From Actinomadura sp. J1-007 (GTDB lineage: Bacteria; Actinomycetota; Actinomycetes; Streptosporangiales; Streptosporangiaceae), in NCBI RefSeq assembly GCF_009793335.1, contig NZ_WING01000001.1:4340001-4404000 (forward strand): DNA of 64,000 nucleotides, given 5' to 3'. Shown here piece after piece: positions 55,545 to 64,000 of the stretch. How positions within the stretch are numbered: position 1 is the stretch's first letter; each line of letters opens with the position of its first letter. Below the pieces are notes generated by a model. It searched no databases, was not told where the DNA came from, and saw nothing but the letters and a program-made list of their open reading frames with translations. A program made the position numbers and the translations under genes.

Positions 55545-57284
55545 GTGAGCGTCAGTCCCCCGGTGTCGAAGTCGGTCGAGTCGTCGCAGGGCGGAGGGGC
55601 GTCGCCCCGGCCGGCCGTACGGACCGGCGCCGCCCGGCTGGGCCGCTTCGCCGCCGCGCACGCGCTGTTCGGCTGCGTGCTCGCCGCGGCGGTCTGGATC
55701 CGGGTGATCGCGGTCAAGGGCTACCCGGCGCCGCTGTGGTTCGGCGACTCCCAGGGCTACCTGAAGGCCGCGATCCACCTCGCGCCCGGCGCGACCCGGC
55801 CGAGCGGCTACCCCTTCCTGCTGTGGCTGATCAAGCCGTTCCACAGCTTCACCGTGATGGTGGCGGTGCAGCACGCCGTCGGGGTGCTCATCGGCGTGCT
55901 CGTCTACGTCCTTGTCTGGCGCGCCGCCCGCGCGGCGTGGCCGCCCGCCCCGGACGGCGCCGAGGGACGGTTCGGACGGTTCGGCTGGCGGGTCTGGGTC
56001 CCGGGCCTGATCGCCGCGCCGCTGACGGTGCCGGTGCTGATGCCCGTCCACCAGATCGCCCTTGAGCACATGCTCATGGCCGACAACCTGTTCACGTTCG
56101 TCCTGCTCGCGGCCGTCACGGCGGCCCTGTGGCGGCGCCGGATGACCTGGTGGCTCGGCGCGCTCGCCGGGCTGCTCGCGGCGGGCGCCGCGCTGACCCG
56201 CTCCGCCGGGCTGCCGCTGATCGCGGTGATCCTCGTCGCGATGGTGCTGCGCCGGGCCGGCTGGCGGGCGTGCGTGGCCGCCGTCCTCGCGTTCGTCGCG
56301 CCGATGCTGGGCTACATGGGCTGGTTCAAGGCCGAGCACGGCGAGTTCGCGCTCAGCAAGGCCGACCAGATCTGGCTGTACGGGCGGACCGCCGCGTTCG
56401 CCGACTGCAAGGTCATCAAGCCGCGGCCCGAACTCGCGATCATGTGCCCGAAGCGCACCGACCCGCGGATGTCCCCGGCGTTCGCGTCGATGTGGACGGG
56501 CGACTCGCCGTTCCGCAAGATCCCCGGCTGGGTCACCGGCCCGACCGCCAACAAGCTGGCGGGCGAGTTCGCGTGGGCGGCGATCAAGGCCCAGCCCGGC
56601 GACTACGCCAAGGTCGTCTACGAGGACACGATGCGGTCGTTCGACTGGGAGCGCGAGGCGTACCCGACCCCGTGGACCTGGCTCCAGTACGAGTTCCCCG
56701 AGGGCGAGGGCTGGCCCGACGAGCAGGCGCTGATCGCCGAGCAGTACGACCCGGGCGGCGGCGAGTTCCGCGTGGTCGACCCGTGGGCGAAGACGATGCT
56801 GAAGTACCAGGACCGCTACGCGATGCCCGACGCCGTCCTCGGCATCATCCTGCTCGCGGGCCTCGCCGCGGCGCTCCCGCACATCCGGCGCAACGGCCGC
56901 TGGACGCTCCTCGGCCCGGTCCGGCACTGGGGGACCGGCGCCCTGCTCCCGTGGGGGATGAGCCTCGCCCTGCTGGTGATCCCGGCGGCGACCGCCGACT
57001 TCGACTACCGCTACATCCTGCCCGCCGTGCCGTTCGCCTGCCTGGCCCTCGGCCTCGCCCTCATCCCGCCCCCGCGCGAACTCCGCACCGCCCCCGCGCC
57101 CCGCGAGGACGACCACGACGACGCGCCGCCCGAGCCCGCCGAGCCCGCCGCCGAGCCCGCCGCGGAGGCCACCGAGAAGGCCGTCCCCGAGAAGGAGACG
57201 GCCGACGACAAGGAACGGGCCAAGGAACCAGCCAAGGAGCAGGACAGAGAGCCGGTCGGCGACGAGGCGGCCGACGCGCGGTGA
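55545..57284 (+). CDS. GT-C-type integral membrane glycosyltransferase
   Basis: A 579-residue protein from GTG 55545 with about ten hydrophobic segments (AAHALFGCVLAAAVWIRVIA, FTVMVAVQHAVGVLIGVLVY, VPGLIAAPLTVPVLMPV and others). The first extracytoplasmic loop after TM1 carries WFGDSQGYLKA, an acidic site like the DE/DD of GT-C transferases that use polyprenyl-phosphate sugars. A loop of about 140 residues (SKADQIWLYGRTAAFADCKV onward) lies in the middle. The charged tail (EPAEPAAEPAAEATEKAVPE, KERAKEPAKEQDREP) is cytoplasmic and low complexity. It should add sugars outside the cell. Confidence 0.82.
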   Translation: MSVSPPVSKSVESSQGGGASPRPAVRTGAARLGRFAAAHALFGCVLAAAVWIRVIAVKGYPAPLWFGDSQGYLKAAIHLAPGATRPSGYPFLLWLIKPFHSFTVMVAVQHAVGVLIGVLVYVLVWRAARAAWPPAPDGAEGRFGRFGWRVWVPGLIAAPLTVPVLMPVHQIALEHMLMADNLFTFVLLAAVTAALWRRRMTWWLGALAGLLAAGAALTRSAGLPLIAVILVAMVLRRAGWRACVAAVLAFVAPMLGYMGWFKAEHGEFALSKADQIWLYGRTAAFADCKVIKPRPELAIMCPKRTDPRMSPAFASMWTGDSPFRKIPGWVTGPTANKLAGEFAWAAIKAQPGDYAKVVYEDTMRSFDWEREAYPTPWTWLQYEFPEGEGWPDEQALIAEQYDPGGGEFRVVDPWAKTMLKYQDRYAMPDAVLGIILLAGLAAALPHIRRNGRWTLLGPVRHWGTGALLPWGMSLALLVIPAATADFDYRYILPAVPFACLALGLALIPPPRELRTAPAPREDDHDDAPPEPAEPAAEPAAEATEKAVPEKETADDKERAKEPAKEQDREPVGDEAADAR

Positions 57285-58448
57285 TCAGCGCTTGGCGGCG
57301 CGCAGCTCGGTGAGCATGGCCTCCCACCGGGCCGCGATCTCGCCGATCCGGTAGCGGTCCGCGGAGGCCAGTGCGTTGGCGGCCATCCGCCGCCGCAGCT
57401 CCTCGTCGTCGATCAGCCGGATCAGCGCCTCGGCCAGCGCGCCGGAGTCCTCCGGCGGCACCAGCAGCCCGTCGTGCCCGTCGGTGATGATCTCGCGGGG
57501 CCCGCGCGGGCAGTCGAACGACACCACCGGCACCCCGCACGCGAACGCCTCGATGATCGTCATCCCGAACGGCTCGGCCCGCGACGACACCGCCAGGATC
57601 GACGCCTTGGCGATCTCGCCCTCCAGGTCGTTCGCCGGTCCCATGAGCAGCACGTCGTTGGAGAGCCCGAGGCCGGTGGCGCGGGCGCGCAGCCCGTCGC
57701 GGCGCGGCCCGCTCCCGTACACGCGCAGCCGCCAGCCCGGATGCTTCTCCACGACCTTCGCGAACGCGTCGATGAGCAGGTCGTAGCCCTTGACCCAGAC
57801 CAGGCGGCCCCCGGCGGCGACGACCCGGTTCTCCTGCCGCGAGCGCGGGTGCACCTGGTCGGGCAGGCCGTTGCCGATGGTGACCACGCGGCACCCGCCG
57901 TCCGGCAGCGCGGCCTCGTAGTCGGCGCGGTCCGCGTCGGTGAGGGTCGTGACGGCGTCCAGGCGCGGGTACCACCGCTTGATCTCGGCGAGCAGGCCCG
58001 GCTCGTTCATGCCGAGCTGGAGGTGCTCCTGCGCGACGCGGACGACCCGGGCCGGGGCGAAGCGGGCGGCGGCGACGTTCAGCCCGGCGCGCGTGGTGAC
58101 GAGCACGTCGGCGCGCATGCGGCGCAGCGCGCGGGCGAGGCGCACGTCCGTCCAGGCGGAGAAGCTGGAGTAGCACCGCTCCTCGGGGTGGACGAGCCCG
58201 CTCGGCCGCCCGGCGAGGCGCGCCGCGCGGGCGGCGTACGGCCACGGGGCCCTGGCGCCCGCCCGCTGGTCCACCAGCGAGCGCATCCGGACGCCGCCGG
58301 GCACCGGGAACGCGGGCTCGTCCGCGGCCCGGAGCACGCTGATGATCTCGACGCGGTGCCGCCGGGCGAGCTCCCCGGCGAGGGTGAAGGTGCTGCGGAC
58401 CGTTCCATCCATCGTGTAGGCGTCCAGCAGCAGGAACGAGATCCTCAC
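57285..58448 (-). CDS. Family 4 glycosyltransferase
   Basis: A 387-residue GT-B enzyme starting at GTG 58448, overlapping the upstream stop (GTGA). It begins VRISFLLLDAYTMDGTVRST. The C-terminal half has VVTIGNGLPDQVH, RLVWVKGYDLLIDAFAKVVE, LRVYGSGPRRDGL, SSRAEPFGMTIIEAFACGVP and SFDCPRGPREIITDGHDGLL, the donor-site Glu pattern of GT4. The N-terminal DAYTMDGTVR and the central QEHLQLGMN resemble enzymes that act on teichoic-acid-type polymers (TarM-like or CDP-glycerol related). Confidence 0.9.
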   Translation of the reverse strand: MRISFLLLDAYTMDGTVRSTFTLAGELARRHRVEIISVLRAADEPAFPVPGGVRMRSLVDQRAGARAPWPYAARAARLAGRPSGLVHPEERCYSSFSAWTDVRLARALRRMRADVLVTTRAGLNVAAARFAPARVVRVAQEHLQLGMNEPGLLAEIKRWYPRLDAVTTLTDADRADYEAALPDGGCRVVTIGNGLPDQVHPRSRQENRVVAAGGRLVWVKGYDLLIDAFAKVVEKHPGWRLRVYGSGPRRDGLRARATGLGLSNDVLLMGPANDLEGEIAKASILAVSSRAEPFGMTIIEAFACGVPVVSFDCPRGPREIITDGHDGLLVPPEDSGALAEALIRLIDDEELRRRMAANALASADRYRIGEIAARWEAMLTELRAAKR

Positions 58449-59239
58449 CGCGCCGCCCCCGCCGTGACCGGCTCGACCGGGTGGCACGCGATCGACAGCT
58501 CGTCGCGCGCGGTGTAGTAGGGCCGCACGGTCGCGCGCCGGTCGCCCGCGCCCGCCGCCTGCTTCGGGAACGACAGCTTGCCGCGCTTGCCGGGCGCGTC
58601 GTCCAGCCGGGTCGCGAGCCGCGCGTGCAGGTCCGCCGCGTCGAGCCAGAGGTCCCACAGCGTGGACGAGGGGCCGGCGAACGCCTCGACCGCGAACGCG
58701 GCCTCGAACCGGGTGCCCTCGGTGCGGGCGTGCTCCACGAGCATGCCCGCGCCCTCCCGCGCGATCGCGACCAGCCGCGCCCCGCCGGGCACGTCCCCGC
58801 CGTACGCGAGCCGCCCGCGGATCCTGACCTCGCCGTCGCGCGGGTGGACCGCCTCGACCTCGGCGTGCGGCGCGACGTCCTCGACGGTCAGCATGACGGC
58901 GCCGCCCGCGGCGGAACGGCTCGCGCGGACGGCCCGGTCGCGGGGGACGGCGGCGTAGGCGAGCAGCCCGTCGAGCGAGAACCCGGGGTCGTCGGTCGGC
59001 AGCGGGACGGCCTGCTCGCCCCCGCGGCCGCCCGGCAGCTCGATCAGAACGTTCCACACGCCCGCCGCGAGGTCGCCCGCCGGCAGCGTGGCGGTGTCGC
59101 CGGTGACGGCGGCGGTCCGTTCGGCGCCGGACGCGGCGTGCCGCGCGACGAGCCGGGCGCCGTCCGGGAGCGGTTCCGACCAGCGCACGAGCAGCCGATC
59201 GTCGCCGTCCACCCTGGCGTGCCGAGCCACCGCGTCCAC
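58445..59239 (-). CDS. Protein of repeated beta-sandwich modules
   Basis: A 264-residue protein of three beta-rich modules with a repeated pattern (LLVRWSEPLPDGARLVARH, VRIRGRLAYGGDVPGGARLV, WNVLIELPGGRGGEQAVPLP, STLWDLWLDAADLHARLATR). No TM or signal peptide. The same module style occurs in the two larger genes that follow upstream (GT2 gene and TagF-like gene), where it surrounds the catalytic parts. I do not recognise a family. It overlaps the GT4 gene by 4 bp and is probably a scaffold or polymer-binding partner of the TagF-like system. Confidence 0.65.
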   Translation of the reverse strand: MDAVARHARVDGDDRLLVRWSEPLPDGARLVARHAASGAERTAAVTGDTATLPAGDLAAGVWNVLIELPGGRGGEQAVPLPTDDPGFSLDGLLAYAAVPRDRAVRASRSAAGGAVMLTVEDVAPHAEVEAVHPRDGEVRIRGRLAYGGDVPGGARLVAIAREGAGMLVEHARTEGTRFEAAFAVEAFAGPSSTLWDLWLDAADLHARLATRLDDAPGKRGKLSFPKQAAGAGDRRATVRPYYTARDELSIACHPVEPVTAGAAR

Positions 59240-59366
59240 CGGCCGTCGCCTCCCCCGATCGCGAACGTGCAGTCAGGTAGCTTACCAACCGGTATCTGGT
59301 GTCTCACTCCACGTGCCGGATGGACCCGGAGGAGCGGCCCCGGCCCGTTCCCGCGCCGGACCAGTG

Positions 59367-61345
59367 TCAGCGGCGCGGGCGGCCGAGCCGCCGTCCCGCC
59401 GAGCGCGCCATCGACGGCACCTTCCCCGGGACGACGTGGACGGCGAGGTTGCCGCCGTTGGTCCGGTAGACCGACGCGCGGCGCATCCCGAGCGGCGCGC
59501 ACGCCACCGCCGGGACGTCGGGCACGGTCGCCAGCGGGATCCGCAGCCGGGCGGACGCGTCGCCGACCGCGAGGTCGAGCCACACGTCCCAGCGCCCGGC
59601 GGCCAGGCCCTTGGAGTCGACCACGGCGGTGAACTCCAGTCCGTCCGCCCCGGCCTCCTGCCGGACCTCGCCCGTCCGCTCGCCGGACCCGCCGCGCCGT
59701 TCGAGGCGGAGGCCGACGCGCACGAGCGACGCCGAGCCGGGCGACGCGGCGGCGTGCCCGCGGACCCGCAGCCGCGCCCCGCCGTCCCAGCCGATCTCGT
59801 CGATGCCGAGCAGCTTCTCCAGGCCGGCCGTGCCGGGCGTCACGGTGAACGACACGTTGCCGTACCCCTTGGTGAGGAACGGCGTGACGAGGGCGCCGGC
59901 CCCCTCGCCGGTGCGCACGAACCGGGCGCCGGGCACCCCGGCCCCCTCGGCGGCGTCGGCGCCGAACCGGCCCTCCTTGGTCATCTGGTCGCTGGTCACC
60001 GCGACGTGCAGGTCCCACGTCCCGGCGGGCAGCGGGGACCCGGACGCGGCGGCGCCCATGTCCACCGCGGCGGCGAACGCCCCGTCGCCGTCGTGCTCGG
60101 CGGGCAGCCGGTGCTCCTCCCCGCTCTGCTTGCAGCGCAGGACGAGTTCGACGCGGCGCGCCGGGTCGTCCACCCGGTCGACCGCGGCGGTGCCGCGCAC
60201 CCGCAGGACGTCGCCGTCCCAGTCGGCGCCGGTCAGCGTCCGCTCCACCTTGAGACGGTCGGTGACGTCGAAGTAGGCGTCGGGGATCGCGGCGGCCGGC
60301 TCGCGGAAACCGGGGTACAGCAGGTAGGCGCGGTCCTTGTCGACCATCACCGGGACCGGGTCGGGGTCGAGCTCCGCCTGGACGATCTCGCGGAGCAGCC
60401 CGCTGTGGCCGGTGCGCGCGCAGTGCGCGAGCAGCCGGTGCTTCGGCGGCATCCGCATCAGCACCGCCGGGGTCAGGTAGTCGTCGCACAGCGCCCGGAC
60501 GGCGCTCTCGGTCTCCTGCGCGGCCTCCTCGGCCGCCGCGAGGAACCGGCCGTTGAAGCGGTGCAGCACGTCGCGCTGGAAGTGCCGGACGAGCATCCGG
60601 TCGCGGACCGGGCCCGGCTTGCGGTGCGACACCACGTTCTCGACGAGCGGCCGGGCGGCCTTGGCGAAGTACGGCCCGGCGGGCGCGCCGCCGGACTGCA
60701 TGATGCTCGTGCCGTCGTCGCGTTCCACCAGGTAGTAGCAGTCGTAGTCGGCGATGATCGAGACGCCCGCCGAGTGCAGCAGGGCGTGCGCGGTGAACAC
60801 CTTGTCCTCGCCCGACAGGATGCCCTCGGGAACGTGATCCCGTTGCCCGTCACCAGGTCGCGGCGGAACAGCTTGTGCGCCGTCAGCGAGCGGCCGTAGA
60901 CGTCGAAGTCGGGGTCGTCGACCGAGACGCGCGGCACGGTCGCGCCGAAGCGCGCCACGCCCCGGCCGACGCCGACGTAGTTGCCGATCACGATGTCGGT
61001 GCCCTGCTCGTCGGCCATCGCGCACATGCGCTCCAGGGCCTCCGGGCCGAGCCGGTCGTCGGCGTCGAGGAAGAACAGGTACTCGCCGCGCGCGAGCCGG
61101 ACCGCGGTGTTGCGCGGCCCGCCGGGACCGCCGGAGTTGGCCTGGTGGACGACCCGCAGCCCGTCGTGGACGGCGGCGAGCCGGTCGAGCTCCTCGCCGC
61201 TGCCGTCGGTGGACCCGTCGTCCACCGCGACGACCTCCACCCGCTCCGCGCCGAGCGTCTGCTCGAACACCGAACGGAGCGTGCCCTCCACCGACGCCCG
61301 GCAGTTGTAGACCGGGACGATGACGCTGACCTTCGGAGAGTCCAT
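59367..61345 (-). pseudogene. Family 2 glycosyltransferase with C-terminal beta modules, frameshifted
   Basis: From ATG 61345 (MDSPKVSVIVPVYNCRASVE), about 659 residues when repaired. The GT-A domain has VAVDDGSTDGSGEEL, NSGGPGGPRNTAV and LFFLDADDRLGPEA (DxD). After GNGITFP the frame breaks at the G run 60828-60830 (plus strand); one more base restores PEGILSGEDKVFTAHALLHS. A helical segment (PPKHRLLAHCARTGHSGLL) follows, then three beta-sandwich modules (about 350-630) like those of the adjacent proteins. It is 14 bp downstream of the TagF-like stop, so it forms a unit with it. It presumably transfers a sugar to the polymer made there. Confidence 0.85.
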
Positions 61346-61359
61346 GTCCTCACCGCCCC

Positions 61360-64000
61360 TCACAGGGCGTCCCCCAGTACCTGGTCGACCGTACGGGCGG
61401 CGGCGTGCCCGTCGTCGAGGGGGCAGAAACGTTCGACGAACGCCTTGTAGCGGTCCTGGTGCCCGGCCGTGGCGGCGTCCACGTCCCGGATCGCCTCGAT
61501 GAGCGCGTCGGACGTCTCCACCAGCGGGCCCGGCGCCTCGGCCTCGAAGTCGAAGTAGAAGCCGCGGAGCCGGTCGCGGTAGTCGGCGAGGTCGTAGGTG
61601 AAGAACAGCATCGGGCGGCCGGTGTTGGCGTAGTCGAACATCACCGACGAGTAGTCGCTGATCATCAGGTCGGAGATCAGGTACAGCTCGGTGATGTCGG
61701 GGTAGAGCGACACGTCGTACACGAAGCCGTCGCCGTCCTCGGGCACGCCGTCCACCACGTTGCTGTGCAGCCGGACGAGCAGCACGTGGTCGTCGCCGAG
61801 CTCCGCGCGGGCGCGGGCGAGGTCGAGCCGCATGTCGAACTTGTAGCGGCCCCGGCTGTAGTACTGGTCGTCCCGCCACGTCGGCGCGTACAGGACCACG
61901 CGCTTGCCCGCCGGGATGCCGAGCCGGGCCCGCACCGACGCGGCGACCGCGCCGGCCTCCGGGCTGTGCAGCAGGTCGTTGCGCGGGTACCCGGCCTCGA
62001 TGATCTCGCCCTTGAACGCGAACGCGCGCCGGAAGATCTCGGTGCTGAACGGGTTGGGCGACAGCAGGTGCGTCCACTCGGGCAGCGCCGGGCCCGCCTG
62101 CTTGGTCTTGGACTGCGACTGGAGGGCCTTCTTCATGCCCGGCGTGTAGGCGAAGTGCACCTCCTTGATGTCGCGGCCGATCTTCTTCAGCGGCGTCCCG
62201 TGCCAGGTCTGGAGGACGACCTGGTCGGGGTGGCGCTGGAACCAGTCGCCGAGCCGGTGGTTGGCGACGATGTAGCGGGAGCTCGCGACCGCCTCGTGCC
62301 ACTCCGCGCCGTTCAGCCGTACGGCCTTCAGCGTGCCCGGCAGCTCGACCTGCGCGTCGTTGACGACCCAGAGCTGCTCCAGGTCGGCGCCGCGGCGGAC
62401 CAGCTCCTCGTGCACCGCCTTCGGGCTGTCGGAGTACTGCTTGCCGCTGAAGCAGGAGAACAGCACGGCGTCGCGCAGCCCGTCGCGGGCGACGCGGCGG
62501 CGGGCCTCCTCGCGCAGCTTGGTGCCCTCGCCGCGCTCCTCGCGGGACACGTCGCCGGTCACCGAGACGACCAGCCGCCCGTCGGTGCTCTCCAGCTCGT
62601 AGCCGCGCCGGGCCACCTTCGCCGGCTCGGGCAGCGTCGCGCCGCGGGCCAGGCGTACGGTCAGCGCGCGGTCCCCGTCGGGCCGGAACAGCACGTCCCA
62701 GCGGCCCGGACGCAGCGGCAGCACGCCCGCCACGGTCGGGACGGCCGCGACCGGCGCCTGCGCCCGCAGCGTGCCGTCCGCGCCGCGGACCAGGTCGAAC
62801 GCGTGCTCCTTGCGCCGCCCGCGGCTGCGCAGCACGATCCGTCCGCCCTCGTGCACGGCGTGCGTGCCGGACAGCGACAGCGTGCCGTCCGCCGACCAGG
62901 AGCAGGCGTCGACGACGAGCCGGGTCGTGGTGACGCGGACCCGGACGTAGCCGCTCGGCCCCCGGCCCGCGTCGACCTCCAGCGCGCCGACCAGCCGCCG
63001 CGCGTCGTCCGCGCCCTCGGCGAGGACGAGCGGTCGGCCGTCCGCCGCGACCTCCCAGTCGCGGGTGTCGTCGATCGCGTCCTCGGCGATCGGCACGTCG
63101 GCGAGCCGGTCCGGGTCGATCCGCGCGGTGAACCCGCCGCCCGCCGCCGTGACGGGCACCGCGAGGGCGGTGTCGCCGAGCGTCAGCGTCAGCTCGGCCG
63201 GGGGCGTCCCGGTCGCTGAGCCCTGGATCACGAGCGCGTCGCCGTCCCAGGCGAGCGAGGTCGCCTTCGCGCGGACCCGCTCGACGTCGATGGCGAGGCC
63301 GCCGCCGACGATCCGCGGAACGATCCGCACGTCGTCGGCCACGTACCGGTAGGGCGGGTGCGCGCCGGTGCCCGAACCGCCGCCGCGCAGCGGCCCGGCG
63401 CGGAACACGCCCGCGTTCAGCACGGCCGCCTGCACCTCCCAGCGGCCCTCGGTCCAGTCGCCGCGCTCGCGCAGCCGTCCCGCGTCGAACGAGAACTCGA
63501 AACCGGACCAGGCGCCGGAGGACTTGCCGGGCTTCGGGGTCTGCCGGGCGCGTGCCACGATGCGCCGCCGCCCGGACCGCAGCGTGACCGCCTTGACCGA
63601 CGTCCAGCGGCGGCGGCTGCTGACCGAGTTGATGTACGCCTCGCCGGTGACCGTCAGCCGGTCGCCGTCCCACTTCACCGCGTGCACGCGGCTGCGCAGC
63701 TTCACCTCGTCGCGGGCGCGGTAGACCTCGCGGGGGATCTCCAGCCCGTCGTCCTTCCAGTACGGGTAGACGACGTAGCGGCGCACCGGGTCGCGGACGA
63801 TCGACGGCGACGACTTGCCCCGCTCGTACCGGACGACCTTGACCAGCTCGGTGATGTGGCCGCGCGAGGCCAGGTGCCACTTCAGCCGGGTCAGCGCCGG
63901 GACGGCCGCGAACACCTTGGCCGGGACGTCGGCCGCGTACGCCGCCGCCTGGGCGACGACCTGCTCGCGCTCGTCCTCGGACAGGTCGGGCAGCACGTCG
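61360..64000 (-). CDS. CDP-glycerol glycerophosphotransferase (TagB/TagF-like), 5' end outside the window
   Basis: At least 879 residues, still open at the right edge; the GTG at 63996 is not the true start, since the preceding codons continue. Residues to about 480 are helical then beta-sandwich modules. The C-terminal catalytic domain has VLQTWHGTPLKKIGRDIKEV, LYAPTWRDDQYYSRGRYKFD, LLVRLHSNVVD, LISDLMISDYSSVMFDYANT and RPMLFFTYDLADYRD, the hallmark teichoic-acid polymerase/primase motifs. It would polymerise glycerol (or ribitol) phosphate from CDP-polyol on a lipid carrier. A GT2 domain beyond the edge is likely. Confidence 0.92.
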   Translation of the reverse strand, partial: DVLPDLSEDEREQVVAQAAAYAADVPAKVFAAVPALTRLKWHLASRGHITELVKVVRYERGKSSPSIVRDPVRRYVVYPYWKDDGLEIPREVYRARDEVKLRSRVHAVKWDGDRLTVTGEAYINSVSSRRRWTSVKAVTLRSGRRRIVARARQTPKPGKSSGAWSGFEFSFDAGRLRERGDWTEGRWEVQAAVLNAGVFRAGPLRGGGSGTGAHPPYRYVADDVRIVPRIVGGGLAIDVERVRAKATSLAWDGDALVIQGSATGTPPAELTLTLGDTALAVPVTAAGGGFTARIDPDRLADVPIAEDAIDDTRDWEVAADGRPLVLAEGADDARRLVGALEVDAGRGPSGYVRVRVTTTRLVVDACSWSADGTLSLSGTHAVHEGGRIVLRSRGRRKEHAFDLVRGADGTLRAQAPVAAVPTVAGVLPLRPGRWDVLFRPDGDRALTVRLARGATLPEPAKVARRGYELESTDGRLVVSVTGDVSREERGEGTKLREEARRRVARDGLRDAVLFSCFSGKQYSDSPKAVHEELVRRGADLEQLWVVNDAQVELPGTLKAVRLNGAEWHEAVASSRYIVANHRLGDWFQRHPDQVVLQTWHGTPLKKIGRDIKEVHFAYTPGMKKALQSQSKTKQAGPALPEWTHLLSPNPFSTEIFRRAFAFKGEIIEAGYPRNDLLHSPEAGAVAASVRARLGIPAGKRVVLYAPTWRDDQYYSRGRYKFDMRLDLARARAELGDDHVLLVRLHSNVVDGVPEDGDGFVYDVSLYPDITELYLISDLMISDYSSVMFDYANTGRPMLFFTYDLADYRDRLRGFYFDFEAEAPGPLVETSDALIEAIRDVDAATAGHQDRYKAFVERFCPLDDGHAAARTVDQVLGDAL

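Overview
The window is very GC-rich actinobacterial DNA with no rRNA, tRNA, insertion sequence, prophage or CRISPR array that I can see. The acyl-CoA carboxylase / birA / cyclase / GtrA / purK-purE / acyl-CoA dehydrogenase / LCP order resembles the Mycobacterium tuberculosis Rv3267-Rv3281 neighbourhood (accD5, accE5, birA, GtrA-like gene, purK, purE, fadE25, LCP gene). Gene content and codon use suggest a member of the Streptosporangiales such as an Actinomadura relative; that placement is inference.

Layout. 1-10.9 kb: a lipoprotein start, an NYN-domain protein, acyl-CoA carboxylase epsilon and beta subunits, PEP carboxylase, a GNAT acetyltransferase and an enoyl-CoA hydratase. Then comes a birA plus class III cyclase pair bracketed by a near-identical 147-148 bp inverted repeat, followed by bfd-bfr under a predicted iron box. 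11-20.5 kb: treY-treZ, a small membrane protein, a two-component system, a GtrA-family protein and purK-purE. 20.5-25.5 kb: a CoA-binding protein, UDP-glucose dehydrogenase, a FadE25-like acyl-CoA dehydrogenase and an LCP ligase. 25.6-35.1 kb: a set that looks devoted to a phosphodiester-containing cell-surface polymer or lipid. It holds two family-2 glycosyltransferases, GDPD, an IspD/TarI-like cytidylyltransferase, two CDP-alcohol phosphotransferases, a LicC-like nucleotidyltransferase and an archaeal-type sn-glycerol-1-phosphate dehydrogenase homologue. 35.2-45.4 kb: a HelD/UvrD-like helicase, an SDR / acetoacetate-decarboxylase-like pair, an SRPBCC protein, a Ser/Thr kinase next to a stand-alone copy of its sensor domain, an HD-domain hydrolase and a secreted PQQ-repeat-like protein. 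45.5-64 kb: a second glycopolymer region. It holds wecB, wecC, four glycosyltransferases (one a double GT-B enzyme), a third CDP-alcohol phosphotransferase, a GT-C membrane protein, beta-rich modules and a TagF-like CDP-glycerol glycerophosphotransferase that runs off the window.

How it fits together: WecB and WecC should supply UDP-ManNAc and UDP-ManNAcA. The cytidylyltransferases and CDP-alcohol enzymes should supply or use activated polyols, TagF-like and GT enzymes build the chain, and LCP can attach it to peptidoglycan.

A caution for every reader: at least eight genes are broken by what looks like loss of a single G or C in a short homopolymer. Most of these are probably consensus errors of the assembly, so the affected genes should be read as probably intact in the organism.
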